Assembly: GCA_015039315.1 (NCBI GenBank)
Contig: WIDE01000016.1
Coordinates: 186,001 to 250,000, forward strand
Length of the DNA: 64,000 bases
Origin: Clavulina sp. PMI_390
Lineage: Eukaryota > Basidiomycota > Agaricomycetes > Cantharellales > Hydnaceae
Direction of reading: 5' to 3'
The notes beneath the pieces were generated by a model. The model was not told the DNA's origin and made no database searches. It worked only from the letters and a program-made list of their open reading frames with translations. Positions 13,033-24,231 of this stretch are shown here, one piece after another. Position 1 is the first letter of the stretch; each line of letters opens with the position of its first letter. A program made the position numbers and the translations under genes.

Positions 13033-14723
13033 ATGGTTGCCCGATCGTTCGCCGCTCTCGCCGCTTCTCTCGCCCTACTTACCTCTGCCACTCCTGTTGT
13101 GGAGCGCCGTGGCCAAATTGCAAAGTTACCTTTAACTAAGAAACCGATTACCATCTCCGCCAAGGAATTCGTCACCAAGGACTTTGCTCGTGTGAAGAGC
13201 TTCGCTACTGCTGCTTCTACTGGCTCTGCTGTGGCTGTCAACGAGGATGGCTCCTACTTCGTTACCCTAAGTATGTGCTGAACAATCGGCTGACTTACGT
13301 ATGTGTAGAACCATTGACCTCGAACAACTGTAGCGGTTGGGAACCAAAAATTCGCTGATATGATCGTGGACACGGGCTCTTCCAACACTTGGGTGAGCTA
13401 TGTCTGTGTCCAGCTATTATATCTTCCAATGGCGTGCAAACCTGCTTTTCTCTAGGTTGGAGCTGGCACCAAGTACGTCAAGAGCAGCACCGGGACCTCC
13501 ACTGGCAAGTCCTTCTCAGTCAGCTACGGCTCTGGAACCGTCAAGGGAACTGAATTTACCGATACGGTGAGAACTTTCGTTCTCTCATGACGATTTCTTC
13601 TCTTATGCGATTCCGAAGGTGTCTCTTGGCGGATTGTCTGTTGTTGGGCAATCCATCGGTGTTGCCAGCTCCTCTACTGGCTTCAGTGGTACCGACGGCA
13701 TCATCGGCTTGGGCCCAGTCGACCTGACTGAGGACACTGTTACAGGCACCACGGAGGTGCCAACCTTCCTCGACAATCTGTTCTCCAAGGGGACCATTGT
13801 CAGTAGACCTCAGAGCATATATATTTATGAAGATCCTGGTTGACCCTGACGATTTATAGTCGACTGAGGTTCTTGGGGTCTCTTTTGCTCCCGAATCTGG
13901 CTCCGACTTTGATGATGCCAACGGTGAACTTACTCTCGGCGGCACTGACTCCACCAAGTTTACCGGCACTCTCAATTTCTTCCCCAAGAGCACTACTTCC
14001 CCCTACTCCTTGTCAGTTTTTTTGTCCTGCTCATCATCTGCTTCGTGGCCTAACGAGATTTCCTCTATTCTAGCTACTGGGGTATTGCAACTTCGAGCAT
14101 CACATTCGGCTCTACTACTCTTGAGTCCTCGGCCAATGCCATCGTTGACACTGGAACAACCCTCATTTACATCCCTACTACGGCCTTCAACGCGCTCACC
14201 AAGGCTACTGGTGGTGCTATTGACTCGACCACTGGCTTCCTTCGTTTCTCTACGCAGCCCACCAGCACATTCACCATCAACATTGGCGGCGTAGCCTTCC
14301 CGCTTACCCCCTCCCAATATTTGGTTCCCAGTGCGCAGTAGTGAGTTTCAGCTGCATAATCAAATCGATGACAGGTTGCTAATGATGTTCGACCATTTTA
14401 TTCAGTGCTGATTGGGGCCTGTCAACGAAGTTCTTCTACAGCTGGATTAACAATGGTGGCAGCGTTGCTGCTGACGTCAACTTCATCATTGGCCAGAAGT
14501 TCCTTGAGAACTACGTACGTTCACGATATACCCATTGTTCGGTTCCTCCTGCTCAGTTTGTTGACCACGAACCTCCTCTTTCGCTAGTACTCTGTCTTCG
14601 ATACTACCAACTCCCGTATCGGTAAGTAAATTATGGCTTGACTCAAGGGCTTCAAGGCGCTTTACTGACAGCAAGTCACATTATTCTCAAATATTGATAG
14701 GCTTCGCCACCTCCACTGCGTAG
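13033..14723 (+). CDS. Secreted aspartic protease (A1, polyporopepsin-like), copy A
   Basis: Pepsin-fold endopeptidase, probably secreted as a zymogen. It starts MVARSFAALAASLALLTSATP, a clear signal peptide, followed by a propeptide with basic residues (VERRGQIAKLPLTKK). Exons alternate with introns of about 50-60 bases. The first catalytic motif, VDTGSSNTW, is at about 13366-13390 and the second, VDTGTTLIYIP, at about 14142-14175. The C-terminal exons read DWGLSTKFFYSWINNGGS and NFIIGQKFLENY, with the final GFATSTA ending at the stop 14721-14723. Both catalytic aspartates are present and the frame is open across all joins I made, so the enzyme looks functional. It is convergent with its paralogue at 15342-17045. 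Confidence 0.9.
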
Positions 14724-15341
14724 ACTCGGTGGGATTGGAGCTTCTTTGCAGACCTCGATGTCACGCGAATCATTCTTCTTTAGGATCCTAGCTTTCGCTG
14801 CCTGATGAAAATCCAGGTGATGCGTCACTCGGCATGTTCCTGATGTGTATTCCATAAGTAAACCGTCCCTCAAATCTAAGAGTTCCTCCTTGTGCTGTCG
14901 TACGACTCTTGTTGACAGTCCAATAAGAGCCATAGGTATTGAAGCCGCATGATATGCACTATAAGAAACATTCTGTCTCTGCTCTTCTGCCTTTCATTGT
15001 CGGCCTCGTGAAGACAAAAACGGTGCCCACATTTGAGCTTCCAGACTGGTTGCGTGCCATGCTCAACACACTCGCCAGTGAACTTCCAGTTCAAGAACCT
15101 CGGCTCAGGGCGTAACTACTTGTCACACACTCGCTGGTCAGACTGCTGGATCATGCTTGTGGCCACACCGGAGATTCACACAGAATGTATATTTTAGAAT
15201 TTGGACAATGGGTGCCAAGTGAATACAGTAGCGAAGTGTGGGGCGAAGCGACATATGAGTTCCGTGCAAGAAAAGCGAAGCCCCAAAGAGAAATCGTTCG
15301 AGTCACAGTCCAACAACGCTTAGAGTTTCCGCTCATCATCC
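14724..15341. other. Spacer between convergent proteases
   Basis: About 620 bases separating the two stop codons, the centre of the inverted duplication. It presumably holds both 3' untranslated regions. I see no gene and no obvious continuation of the inverted homology. Confidence 0.55.
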
Positions 15342-17045
15342 TTAGACAGCAGTAGCGAAGCCTGTCGAGAAGCGATCCGTTGTTAGTGTGGTGCTTTGTG
15401 CGCCGGGGAGTAATGGAAGGCTTGCTTACCGATGCGGGAGTTGGTGGTATCGTATACAGAGTACTGAAGGGCGAGTGAAAGACAAGATTAAATGAGAAAA
15501 GCAGTCGCTTAAATGAGATATATAATATCGCAAACATACGAAGTGCTCGAGGAACTTCATGCCAATGATGAAGTTGACGTCAGCGGCAGTGCTGCCTCCG
15601 TTGGCGATCCAGCTCCAGGAGTACTTTGTCGACAGGCCCCAAACAGAGCTGTGAGTTGAAAGTGAAACCTCAGCCATCCATTTCCCATAATAATGAATCG
15701 TTTGAGGGGCGGACTTACAGTTGAGCAGTGGGAATAAGGTACATGGAGGGGGTCATAACGTAGGCCACGCCTCCGATTGTGATCGTGAAGTTGCCCGTCG
15801 GGGCAGTGGAGAACCTGGGGATGCCCTGAGTCGAGTCGGTGGTGCCACCGGAAGCGGTGAGGAACTTGTTGTAGGCCGAGGTGGGGATGTAGATGAGAGT
15901 TGTTCCGGTGTCAACAATGGCGCTTGCGGCGCTCGAGAGCGAAGTAGAGCCGTAGCTCATGCTAGTGGTGTCAATGCCCCAGTAGCTGTGAGGGGGGAAT
16001 ATGTCAGGCTACGTGGCACCAGTAAGGGGGAACGAGACTTACTAGGAATAGGGGGAGGTGGTGCTCTTGGAGAAGTAGGTGAGAGTGCCAGTGTATTTGG
16101 CGGTGTCGACGCCACCGATAGTGAGCTCCCCATTAGACTCCTCCACATTGGAGCCAGTCACAGGAGTAAAGTAGACACCGAGAACCTCAGTTGACTATCA
16201 AAAATGCAGATATTAGTTTCGAGCTTCTATCCAGATGTTATGGCTGGATCTGCACTGACAATAGCACCATTTGATTTCAGGTTGTCCATGAGAGTCGGCA
16301 CCTCGGTGGTCCCCGAAACAGTGCCCTCAGTCAGAATGACGGGGCCAAAACCGACGATACCGTCAGTGCCGCTGAATCCGCTTGAGGAGCTGGCAACACC
16401 AATGGATTGCCCAACAACGGTCAATCCACCGAAGGTGACCTATGACTAGTTCTCAGAAAACTTCTTGATCCCAAGCGATTGGGAAAGCCTCACCGTATCA
16501 GTGTATTCGGTTCCCTTAACGGTTCCAGAGCCGTAGGTGACCGAGAAGGACTTGCCAGTGGAGGTACCAGTGCTGCTCTTCACGTACTTGGTGCCGGCAC
16601 CGACCTAGGCAACTATACCTCAGAGACCGATCACATATCATTGGCTTAGTGCAAATGAAGCTTACCCAAGTGTTCGAAGAACCAGTATCTACGATCAATT
16701 CAGAGAAAGACTGAGTTCCAATAGCTAGAGTTGTTCGAGTTAATTAATTAGTGCACGGGCGCGGGTATTGATAGGAAACACATCGGCCGATGGTGAAGCG
16801 CACTCACTGAGGGTGGTGAAGTAGCAGCTATCCTCGTTGACGGCGGTAGCGGTGCCAGTGGAAGCAGCAGTGGCAAAGCTTGAGACACGCACGGCTTCCT
16901 TGGCCAAGAACTCCCTAGCGGACGAGGTGGATGTCACCTTCTTCTTCAGAGGCAACTTCACGACCTGTTCACGGCGTTCCACAGGGCTAGCGGAAGCAAG
17001 AAGAGCCAGAGAGGCGGCGATAGCGGCGAACGAGCGGGCGACCAT
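15342..17045 (-). CDS. Secreted aspartic protease (A1, polyporopepsin-like), copy B
   Basis: Close paralogue of copy A in inverted orientation. The start MVARSFAAIAASLALLASASP at 17045 gives a signal peptide, then a basic propeptide (VERREQVVKLPLKKK). The catalytic motif VDTGSSNTW is near 16690-16665 and the second, VDTGTTLIYIP, at about 15918-15886. The C-terminal exons read NFIIGMKFLEHF, and the chain ends GFATAV at the stop 15342-15344. Exon boundaries follow copy A. Both aspartates are kept. Differences in the propeptide and surface segments suggest separate evolution after duplication, but substrate preference cannot be read by eye. Confidence 0.9.
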
Positions 17046-17119
17046 GATGGCAAGCAGGCTACTTGGGGGAAGTGAGACCTCGAGAGCTGACTGCTGAGGT
17101 TCCGCAGTCTGGAGAGGCT

Positions 17120-17128
17120 ACTATTTAT
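17120..17128 (-). promoter_or_regulatory. TATA-like box of aspartic protease B
   Basis: ATAAATAGT on the minus strand, about 80 bases before the ATG at 17045, equivalent in position and sequence to the box before protease A. Confidence 0.6.
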
Positions 17129-17416
17129 CCTCAAACTGGCCCGTGGTGCGCCATGTGGGTAGGAACGCACAGAACGACGCGGAATATTGGTGGCATGGGC
17201 ATGAAATTACGATTTGTACACTGCGCCTGGTAAAGAGCTATGGCTTGAGGCTATGGAGCACGACGCTGCCCTGCAACCACCGATCGGAAATGAGTCGAGA
17301 AGCAAAGAACCGCACGTTGATCGAAAAGAACGATGATCGCTCCATGTGCGTGTCAAGTGGAGCTTGTCGGAATGCCCGAGGCGGTACGGGCAGTGATTCA
17401 GAATGAACAACCATGA

Positions 17417-18379
17417 GTGGCGGCCGCAGTTAAGGCACCTGCTTCTCGTATCTGTACTTGGAACAGTCGAGCCGTAGGCATAGTGAGAGGCTCTAGCCCG
17501 TAGAGACTGCTCTTAGGGGAGATATTCCCCTATCCAAGATTCAAAGTAAGGGGATGATGTGTTCGCTTGGTGGGGTGTTACTTGATCCAGCCAGCCGAGC
17601 CCATACATTCGTATTTATCACCAGGATAAATGTATGCATGAAGAGAACAAGGTATGAAAAGCCCCCTTTCCATTCTTACATCCAACTCCTGTAGCATCCT
17701 ATCGCGTTTGTGTGCTGGGAATCCAATTTCAGGGATAGGTCCCTCATGGGTCTCAAGAAGCACCAGCATGCGCACTACGGGAAGTCCTGCTTTGGTCAGT
17801 AAAGGTATTCGGCCTGAACGGCGTCAGATGCACGAAAAATACCCAGGAGCCGTGATTACCACTATACCTATTTTCAATACGATTGATGAAGATCTTGGGC
17901 TTGGCAGATACCATCGTGATATGAGACCTAATTTCTCCGATTGTTTTGAACTGTCGAAGCTCCGTGATGACCTTTACCAGGAAGCGCACAATGGACAGAA
18001 TACATAGGGACGGTGAAAGTCCTGGGGCAGGGAAAAGGATTGTATTCACTGAATGTTGTTTTCATTTGATATAATCCGGTACGATGATAAGGCCAGATAA
18101 CGGCAACTTCATAACCGCGCATCTGGCAGAAAGCGGCAAGAAGGTGTCACACGCCAAGAATATCGACTGCGGAACTCTGAATAGCATCCCTGATGGCGAG
18201 ACTCCTTGGCGGGTTGGTGGGTGATGGCGACGACCATGAAGGATAGGTAAATTCGCCGTATACACCATGATTTCGCTGCCATTGACCGGGAGGCCATAAA
18301 GAACGGTGTCCACAACGCAGGAGGTAAACACTAAGCAAGTAGTAGAAAACCATCCACAAACAAGGGGGTGCTGAATATA
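17417..18379. other. Region with unassigned open frames
   Basis: About 960 bases between the protease B promoter and the end of the ETFRF1 gene. Several frames of 60-117 codons overlap on both strands (for example 17654-18007 plus, 17753-18049 minus, 18062-18331 minus). None shows a family I know, and I could not splice them into one convincing protein. A decayed gene is possible. Confidence 0.4.
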
Positions 18380-18858
18380 TTATGCCGCTTCATCTGGATA
18401 GGCTCGCTTGAGGTGACGGTATTTCTTCAGTGAATAAAGGGCCAGCGTTTCTGGAAGTGTGATCAGATGGTCGTGACGAAAATCGTTTACGGGATCGATT
18501 ACCATTTTTGATATGTTCAGCAAGCGCCAATGCTTTGACGATGTCTGCCTCATTCTCAAGGGTCCGGTTCCCTATTAGGAGCCGTGAGAAGGGAGGTCAG
18601 ACAAAGCGTCAGCTGACCTACTTTCAAATAGTCTTCTCATCTTTCCATGAAAGTCATATCTATATCCTCTGTGAAACTGTGCCACCCGCGAATTGCCAGT
18701 GACCTAAGCGGACGCACTTTGGATCTGGATATTCTCTGCCCAGGTAATGAAGCTGTGAGGGGAACATGAGCAGATACTGGGTAAAACCAAGATAAAAAAA
18801 AACATACTTCTTTGTACAACCGATATGCTTGTAGGCGGTACTTGGTAGGCCAGGTCAT
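18380..18858 (-). CDS. ETFRF1: Electron transfer flavoprotein regulatory factor 1 (LYR protein)
   Basis: LYR-motif proteins are small mitochondrial matrix factors; ETFRF1 (LYRM5) binds electron transfer flavoprotein and influences its FAD. I join five exons: MTWPTKYRLQAYRLYKE, then LHYLGREYPDPK, then YDFHGKMRRLFE, then NRTLENEADIVKALALAEH, then ETLALYSLKKYRHLKRAYP, with stop at 18380. Introns are about 50-60 bases (donors GTATGT, GTGCGT, GTAGGT, GTAATC). The pattern LYKxLxYLGRxYP ... LEALYxLxKYRxxKxxY is specific to this subfamily. Length, about 95 residues, fits. It starts 151 bases from the divergent DUF1295 gene. Confidence 0.88.
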
Positions 18859-19009
18859 AGTTGGTTGGACCGTGGGAACAGCTGACAAGTGATGTCACGA
18901 TCCGCTGCTCCGATGTCGAGCGAAACGACGAGAGGTCACACCCCAGCTATAAGGCCACCGCTCGCGCGCCCACCTCTTCGATAGCCCACCACCACCATTT
19001 CTGTAGAAT
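18859..19009. promoter_or_regulatory. Bidirectional promoter interval
   Basis: Only 151 bases separate the two ATG codons of the divergent ETFRF1 and DUF1295 genes, so both promoters must overlap here unless one extends into the other gene. No TATA-like box was recognised. Shared regulation is inference. Confidence 0.5.
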
Positions 19010-20469
19010 ATGCCTATCTTCTCGCGGCTTGCACGTACTTTCGCATGGAACTACGCGCTCCAGCTGGGAGCTGCAGCAGTGTTCATTCCGTTACACACCG
19101 AGGTATCACAACCTTCCGTTTAATCTCAGGTGGGGCGTATAACTGCCGAGTCTCACAGCTTCGGGCTCCCCTATTAGAAATATTACGACCTTCTCGGCTC
19201 CGCTGGGTTCCTATCTGCCAGCTTTGTTTCGTTGTACTCTCCCTGGATTGCTGCCAGACTTCGGGGAGAGCAAGTGCCTTTCCCTCCCCTGACGGCGCAT
19301 GCACCTCGCCAGTTGCTTTTGACTGGATGTCTCATGCTGTGGTCCAGCCGGCTTGGCTACTTCCTATTCAGCGTGAGCACTCCTCGTCCTTCGCGTTTGG
19401 TAAATGAATTCTGCTTACCAAATATTATATGCTCTCAACATCAATAGCGCGTTCTTCGTGAAGGGAAGGATAGTAGATTTGACAAAATCAAGTATGAACC
19501 CGCTACGTTCGCCTTCTTCTGGTTTATGCAAGGCAAGTCGACTTCAGCTGGCCACAGGGTATTAATATTCTAATACTGCCCTTATTCTACAGCTACTTGG
19601 GTCAGCCTTGTAGGCCTCCCTGTATATTTGGTATGCCTCTCATATGTATCTCTTCCCGGCCGAGCAACTTAATGGTGGTCATGCAGGCCAACGCCCTCCC
19701 TGCCACGGCACACAAGCCTCTAGGACCGCGTGACTATGCTGGACTAGCACTGTTTGCCGGTTCACTTGCATTCGAGGCCATTGCTGGTGAGTAGATATTA
19801 CCGTCCGGCCGGCGGCTGATTAAACTCTTGGCGTGCGGATCTTTCCCCTGTAGATCAGCAAAAGTCTAGTTGGCGAAAGGCAAAAACACTGAAGAAGCAT
19901 TCAGAGGAATTCATTACTAGCGGCCTTTGGTCGATTAGTCGTCATCCTAAGTACGCCTATCCTCACCCATCGATTAATTGCCTTCACTTGTGCTTATGCG
20001 ACAATCTTCAGCTATGTTGGCGAAGTTGGAATTCACACAGGCATTTGGCTTCTGGTCCGTTCCATTCCCGATACCCCTTTAGTCTTCTGGAATCTTGCAC
20101 CTTGATCTGATACTGGGTCATTTCGTTTCGTCGGCAGTCGACCCAGGCTCTTTCCAATCCTGCATACCCCATGGGGACCGCGATCTTTGCCGCGCTCGGA
20201 AGTCCAATATTCACCTATTTCCTGCTAGCCAAGGCAAGTCACACACCTGTCTATTATTTATATATCGCCGCTCATCGCCGAGACTTCTCATAGCTTTCCG
20301 GTGTCCCCCCACTCGAAGTGAGTGATCTCTCCAATCGGCCGAATCATGTATATATACTCACGCACCTTCGCTTGCACAGCGCGCTGGCGACAAGAAATTT
20401 GGAGGCAACCCTAATTGGGAGAGCTACAAATCCCGCGTCCCAATCTTCTTCCCCTGGATGAAGCCTTGA
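19010..20469 (+). CDS. DUF1295 integral membrane protein (steroid-reductase-like fold)
   Basis: Members of the DUF1295 family are multi-span membrane proteins related to the C-terminal domain of 3-oxo-5-alpha-steroid 4-dehydrogenases; the reaction of the fungal members is not established. The start MPIFSRLARTFAWNYALQ is at 19010. Later exons give SLYSPWIAARLRGEQ, LMLWSSRLGYFLFSRVL, FFWFMQATWVSLVGLPVYL, GLALFAGSLAFEAIADQQK, the family hallmark SGLWSISRHPNYVGE near 19920-20030, and NWESYKSRVPIFFPWMKP at the end (stop 20467-20469). About seven introns of 50-75 bases. The RHPNYVGE segment is the conserved cofactor-binding-region signature of this superfamily. It is divergent from ETFRF1. Confidence 0.87.
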
Positions 20470-21373
20470 ATGGTGCAACATCTCGCAAGAGAAGCCGACC
20501 AGCCCCACTTAGATGTAACCTGTATGGGTAGGAGCATCTATACATTGAAGTGCATAAGACCATGCGGCCTGAATATTAGTTATCCTATCCGTATATTTCT
20601 GGGACTGTAGCTGTACATTTCACTCTCGGCCTGGTACCCGGTCTCAACCCGATAACGGACCGACATGGGCAAACTCATGTCAACAACTTGCCATTCACCA
20701 CCGTCGCCGTTACTTTGAATTGAGCGGCAGTCCAGCTCCTGCCCAAGGCTTCAATGGAGCAATACTGAAAGCTATACAAACACGTAATACCAGTCGTTCT
20801 TATCATGTCTTCGATTATGAGCAGCGTGATGTTTGTTTCAAGTTCCGCGGTCACCTCATCGCCTGCTTGAGCACGCAAAAGACGCAGCAGCATCACTCAG
20901 GCGCAGCATCTCCGAGACTATCCATCGTCTCTCATTCATATGGACTTGCATGCGGGGTATATCTCATCAATTTGTGGCCCTTCGCGACTGTGTGAAAGTT
21001 CAAAGGAGGCGGTGCAGAGGTATGCAGAATGGATCAGACTGCGTGTCGTGATCAACTGCGCGCTGTCTTCGTTCCCTCCCCGACAGACGACTCGCTATGT
21101 AGGATCTATGGGTGACGGAACGGTCGAGTGATCGTTTGTACATCCAATGCAATCTACGTCTGTGGCGGTCGCACCGCAGCATTGGTGTCCGTGCCATCGC
21201 GACTAATACTCTCCGATCCTCTGATACATTCAAGCCCCGGAACGCGCGCGGGGGACCCGACCATTGACATTTGTATTGCACCCAGCCTTCGAATCTCGGT
21301 TCGGGTCAGAAATTTGAACACCTGAAGTCTATCTTTGTCTATTGTCGGCATGCGTGGGAATACGGGATTGTGG
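20470..21373. other. Intergenic region before RTA1-like copy 1
   Basis: About 900 bases without a supported gene. The part from roughly 21128 onward shows patchy similarity to the far-upstream region of RTA1-like copy 3 (for example GCGTCTATGGTGGC-like and ATCTCGGTTCGGG-like blocks). This suggests the duplicated unit includes distal promoter sequence. Confidence 0.4.
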
Positions 21374-21530
21374 CGCCAAGACTCCGGACCGACTGCGATC
21401 ACCTTGACCGATTCGGGCGCGGGTCCGGTCCCATCAGCCCAGATTCACGGTCGTCATTTTCCTTTACTCAAGAGTCAGAATGGAACTACGGGCGGTGCGG
21501 TCTGAACTATACTACAAGTCCTATAAAGAG
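21374..21530 (+). promoter_or_regulatory. Conserved upstream block of RTA1-like copy 1
   Basis: Contains GCCAAGACT, TGCGATCACCTTGACCG, TCACGGTCGTCATTTTCC, GTGCGGTCT and the TATA-like CTATAAAG about 135 bases before the ATG. The same blocks in the same order precede RTA1-like copy 3 (38637-38790 minus), and several precede the decayed copy (23912-24078). Confidence 0.7.
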
Positions 21531-21659
21531 ATTCGCCCGGAGCGGTCGAGCTCTACAGCATCACAACCACCCTCCTCTCCTCTCTCCTCTCTCTTCTGTT
21601 CATCAAGTAATACCTTAGACCAAGCATCAGCTGCATTTCACCCTTAGACCACTAGAGCC

Positions 21660-22965
21660 ATGAGCAACAACTGTTCGTTAAATGTTTCTCCACCTCAGTT
21701 TCTTCCAACGATAACTTATTCTTTCCTCTTATTCACATAGCTTCCAACTTTGACCCCAACGGCCACTACCACTACAAGGGTTCGGATGGCGTGCCCAACC
21801 GAGGACCGACCTTCTGGATCGCCGTCATGTTCACCACTCTCTTTGCTATCTCAACAGGTCGGTCTTGCTTATTTTCCAAATATTCCTGCAGCCACTGATA
21901 GTTCCCAATAGCCATCCACTTCCTTCAAGCCATCATAAAACGGAGGTGGTATCTCCTTGCCACTGCAGTAATGTGCGGCATTGGAGAAACTGTTGGTTGG
22001 GTTGGGCGGTCGCTTAGCGCCAAAAACCCGCTGGCTGACAACCCCTTCCTCATGCAAATTACCTGCACCATTATCGCGTACGTGATTCCCCTTTTAGTGT
22101 CGTAGAGGAGCCTTTGGACTGACGGCTTTCTCCTACAGACCGACCTTCCTGACGGCGGCAAACTTTATCTGCCTGGCGCAACTAATCAAGCAAGCCGACT
22201 TGGAGCGATACAGCCGGCTTAGTGCCCGAACCTGTATGCTCGATCCCACTTGCCTTTCATAATAGGACACGATCCTCACCAGTTTTGTCGCACAGACTCG
22301 TGGCTTTTCATCACCGTCGACTTCACTGCACTTGTCATCCAAGCCTTTGGTGGTGCAATGGCCTCTGGCTCGCAGCCCACCACTGGTGGAAACGTCATGC
22401 TTGTCGGCATCATCATCTCTCTTGGTATGCCGCGTTTTTCTTGAGAGACAGTGGCAAAGGTCCTAACCCAAAGTTCCTTCCTTAGTTGGAATGCTGATTT
22501 ACGCAGCTCTCGGTCTGAATATCCTCTCCAACATGAAGCACAACAAAGCTGTTCGTGGAGCAGCTGGATATGATGGCAAGCGCCCCGAACTCTCTCATCG
22601 CCATCGTCTTATGGTCTACGGACTTGAGTTCTCAACGGTCGTTCTGCTGATTCGAGGCCTTTACCGTACCGTCGAGGTCAGTGAACTCGGCTTGTGCTAT
22701 CAGTTCCATCTATCATTTAGCTGACTTCTTTGATCCCCTCCCCATCATCCAGTTAAGCGCGGGCTGGAACGGCGTCATCATCCGCACTGAAGTCCTCTTC
22801 AACCTGTTCGATGGTGCTATGATCGTTCTCGCCATGTACACACTCAACTTCTTCCACCCGGGCTGGCTGCTCGACGAATCGCGCCAGCACGAGCCGTACG
22901 GCGAGTGGATTGGCCTCAGGACCGCCTCTCCGTCTCCTCAGCCGTCACTCTACGGCGAGCCATGA
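21660..22965 (+). CDS. RTA1-like seven-span membrane protein, copy 1
   Basis: The fungal RTA1/RSB1 family are multi-span membrane proteins linked in yeast to lipid translocation and to resistance to toxic lipids or drugs. The start MSNN at 21660 is followed by an intron (donor GTTCGT) and SNFDPNGHYHYKGSDG, then successive hydrophobic spans: WIAVMFTTLFAIST, RRWYLLATAVMCGIGETVGW, MQITCTII, TFLTAANFICLAQLI, WLFITVDFTALVIQAFGGAM, GIIISLVGMLIYAALGLNIL and FDGAMIVLAMYTLNFFHPGW. ASGSQPTTGGNVML is a conserved loop. It ends with a short serine-proline tail at 22965. The frame is intact across six introns. It is paralogous to the genes at 24232 and 37185. The transported molecule is unknown. Confidence 0.9.
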
Positions 22966-23911
22966 GCCCAAAATCGGGGTACTAGCCCTGGCCTATGTCC
23001 GGTTTAGATGTCCAGCAGGCAATTCTTTTTTATTCGCATCATATATCTCTTCATGAGAAACGGACATCATTCACTGCATTCATTTTCCCTTCGTAATAAT
23101 TATTTCACGCTGTTAACGGACTAGGGCACAATCCACATCCTACATACTTGGTGTAATTGATACATAGAAACTACAAAATGCCATCCTCTGATCCAAAATT
23201 CTGTCCGTGGTTACCGATAGGACTCTCGATCTGGCTCAATTCGCACGATCTTAATGTTGATGTGCATCGGCTTGGATCCTGGAATTTATTCCTGGCCAGC
23301 ATGGCTTCGTGAAAATCGACATGCCAAATAAGCGCTCAATCTCTCACTCGACGTCTAACACCAAGAGTCATCGGAGGAGCCAAGCCAGATTCAACTCATA
23401 CCCAGGTCTCCGATGAAACGAGTTCCTGAGCGATAGAACCTGTCCTGCTTGGTTTGCCCGTATCGGATAAAATCTGCTTCACTGACGGCCGCACCAACAC
23501 CATACTAGCATTCCAACAACATCTCTCTCAAGTTACTATTACTTGGTGATCCATCACTCTTCGACCTTCCACTGCTAGAGGCGGTGCAGGGCCACGGAAA
23601 AACACTCAATCTCGTACTGCGAGTCTACTGCGTGGTCTCCTCGTTTCCTGTTCTACAGCCGACTGGCTATGTGATCACCGAGTCGCGAGGGATGCCAATC
23701 ACTCGTGCGAATCTATAACCCTTGCGGCTGGCTGTGGCGCAGCCCCGCCTCGGGTATGACTGCAACACATAATTTGCGTGTTTTTGATCTCCTCAACTCT
23801 CGGGATGTTGGCAAGCGCTCCGATTGTTTTAATTCTATTGGAGTATTGAATCTCGGATCGGCTTGAAGGATTCGACACTGCGGTTTGTCTTTATCCTGCC
23901 GCAGGCCCGCG
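22966..23911. other. Intergenic, partly distal promoter of the decayed RTA1 copy
   Basis: No gene is supported. From about 23700 the sequence resembles the distal upstream region of RTA1-like copy 3, for example TGGCGCAGCCC, ATTCTATTGGA and CCGCAGGCC blocks, so it was probably duplicated with the gene. Confidence 0.45.
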
Positions 23912-24078
23912 TGCGAACACGAGCCCGCATGCCAAGACTGCGATCACTGTCCTAGCGGGTATGGGTGGCGGAATCTTTCACTCATTCGAATTACCTGGGT
24001 CGTCGTATTCCGTTACTTGGACTCAGAATACTCCAAGGGCTGTGCGGTCCTAAACAATGCTCTTGGTGCTATAAGTCA
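23912..24078 (+). promoter_or_regulatory. Conserved upstream block of decayed RTA1 copy
   Basis: Carries GCCAAGACTGCGATCAC, CTCAGAATACT, GCTGTGCGGTCCT and a TATA-like GCTATAAG about 155 bases before the former start. These match blocks before the two intact copies. Confidence 0.6.
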
Positions 24079-24231
24079 ACTTGCTCCGTAAGATGCACCT
24101 ATGCCGTTCCAAACAACTACCTAATTCTTCAGTCCCATATACTCCACAAGAAGTACGACGAGCCGCACCTCTGCAGTACTCTTTTGAGCCGTTTGTTCGA
24201 TTGTTAACTTCTAGACTCGGGCTCGTAGCAC

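Larger units (their letters stand above)
12656..14723 (+). repeat. Left arm of inverted duplication carrying protease A
   Basis: This arm holds about 375 bases of promoter plus aspartic protease A. It is repeated in the opposite orientation at 15342-17416. Matching upstream blocks include CGCCACTCATG, GCCTCGGGCATTCCGA, TTCTTTTCGATCAA, the TATA-like ATAAATAGT and a leader block beginning CAGCAGTCAGCTCTCGAGG. The arms are diverged, not identical. Confidence 0.8.
15342..17416 (-). repeat. Right arm of inverted duplication carrying protease B
   Basis: Counterpart of the arm at 12656-14723. Homology runs from the protease B stop through its promoter to about 17416, where CGCCACTCATG marks the same outer edge as in the left arm. 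Confidence 0.8.

Noticed and set aside
17654..18331. Several 60-117 codon frames that might form one gene
   Set aside because: I could not join them with plausible splice sites and no family was recognised.
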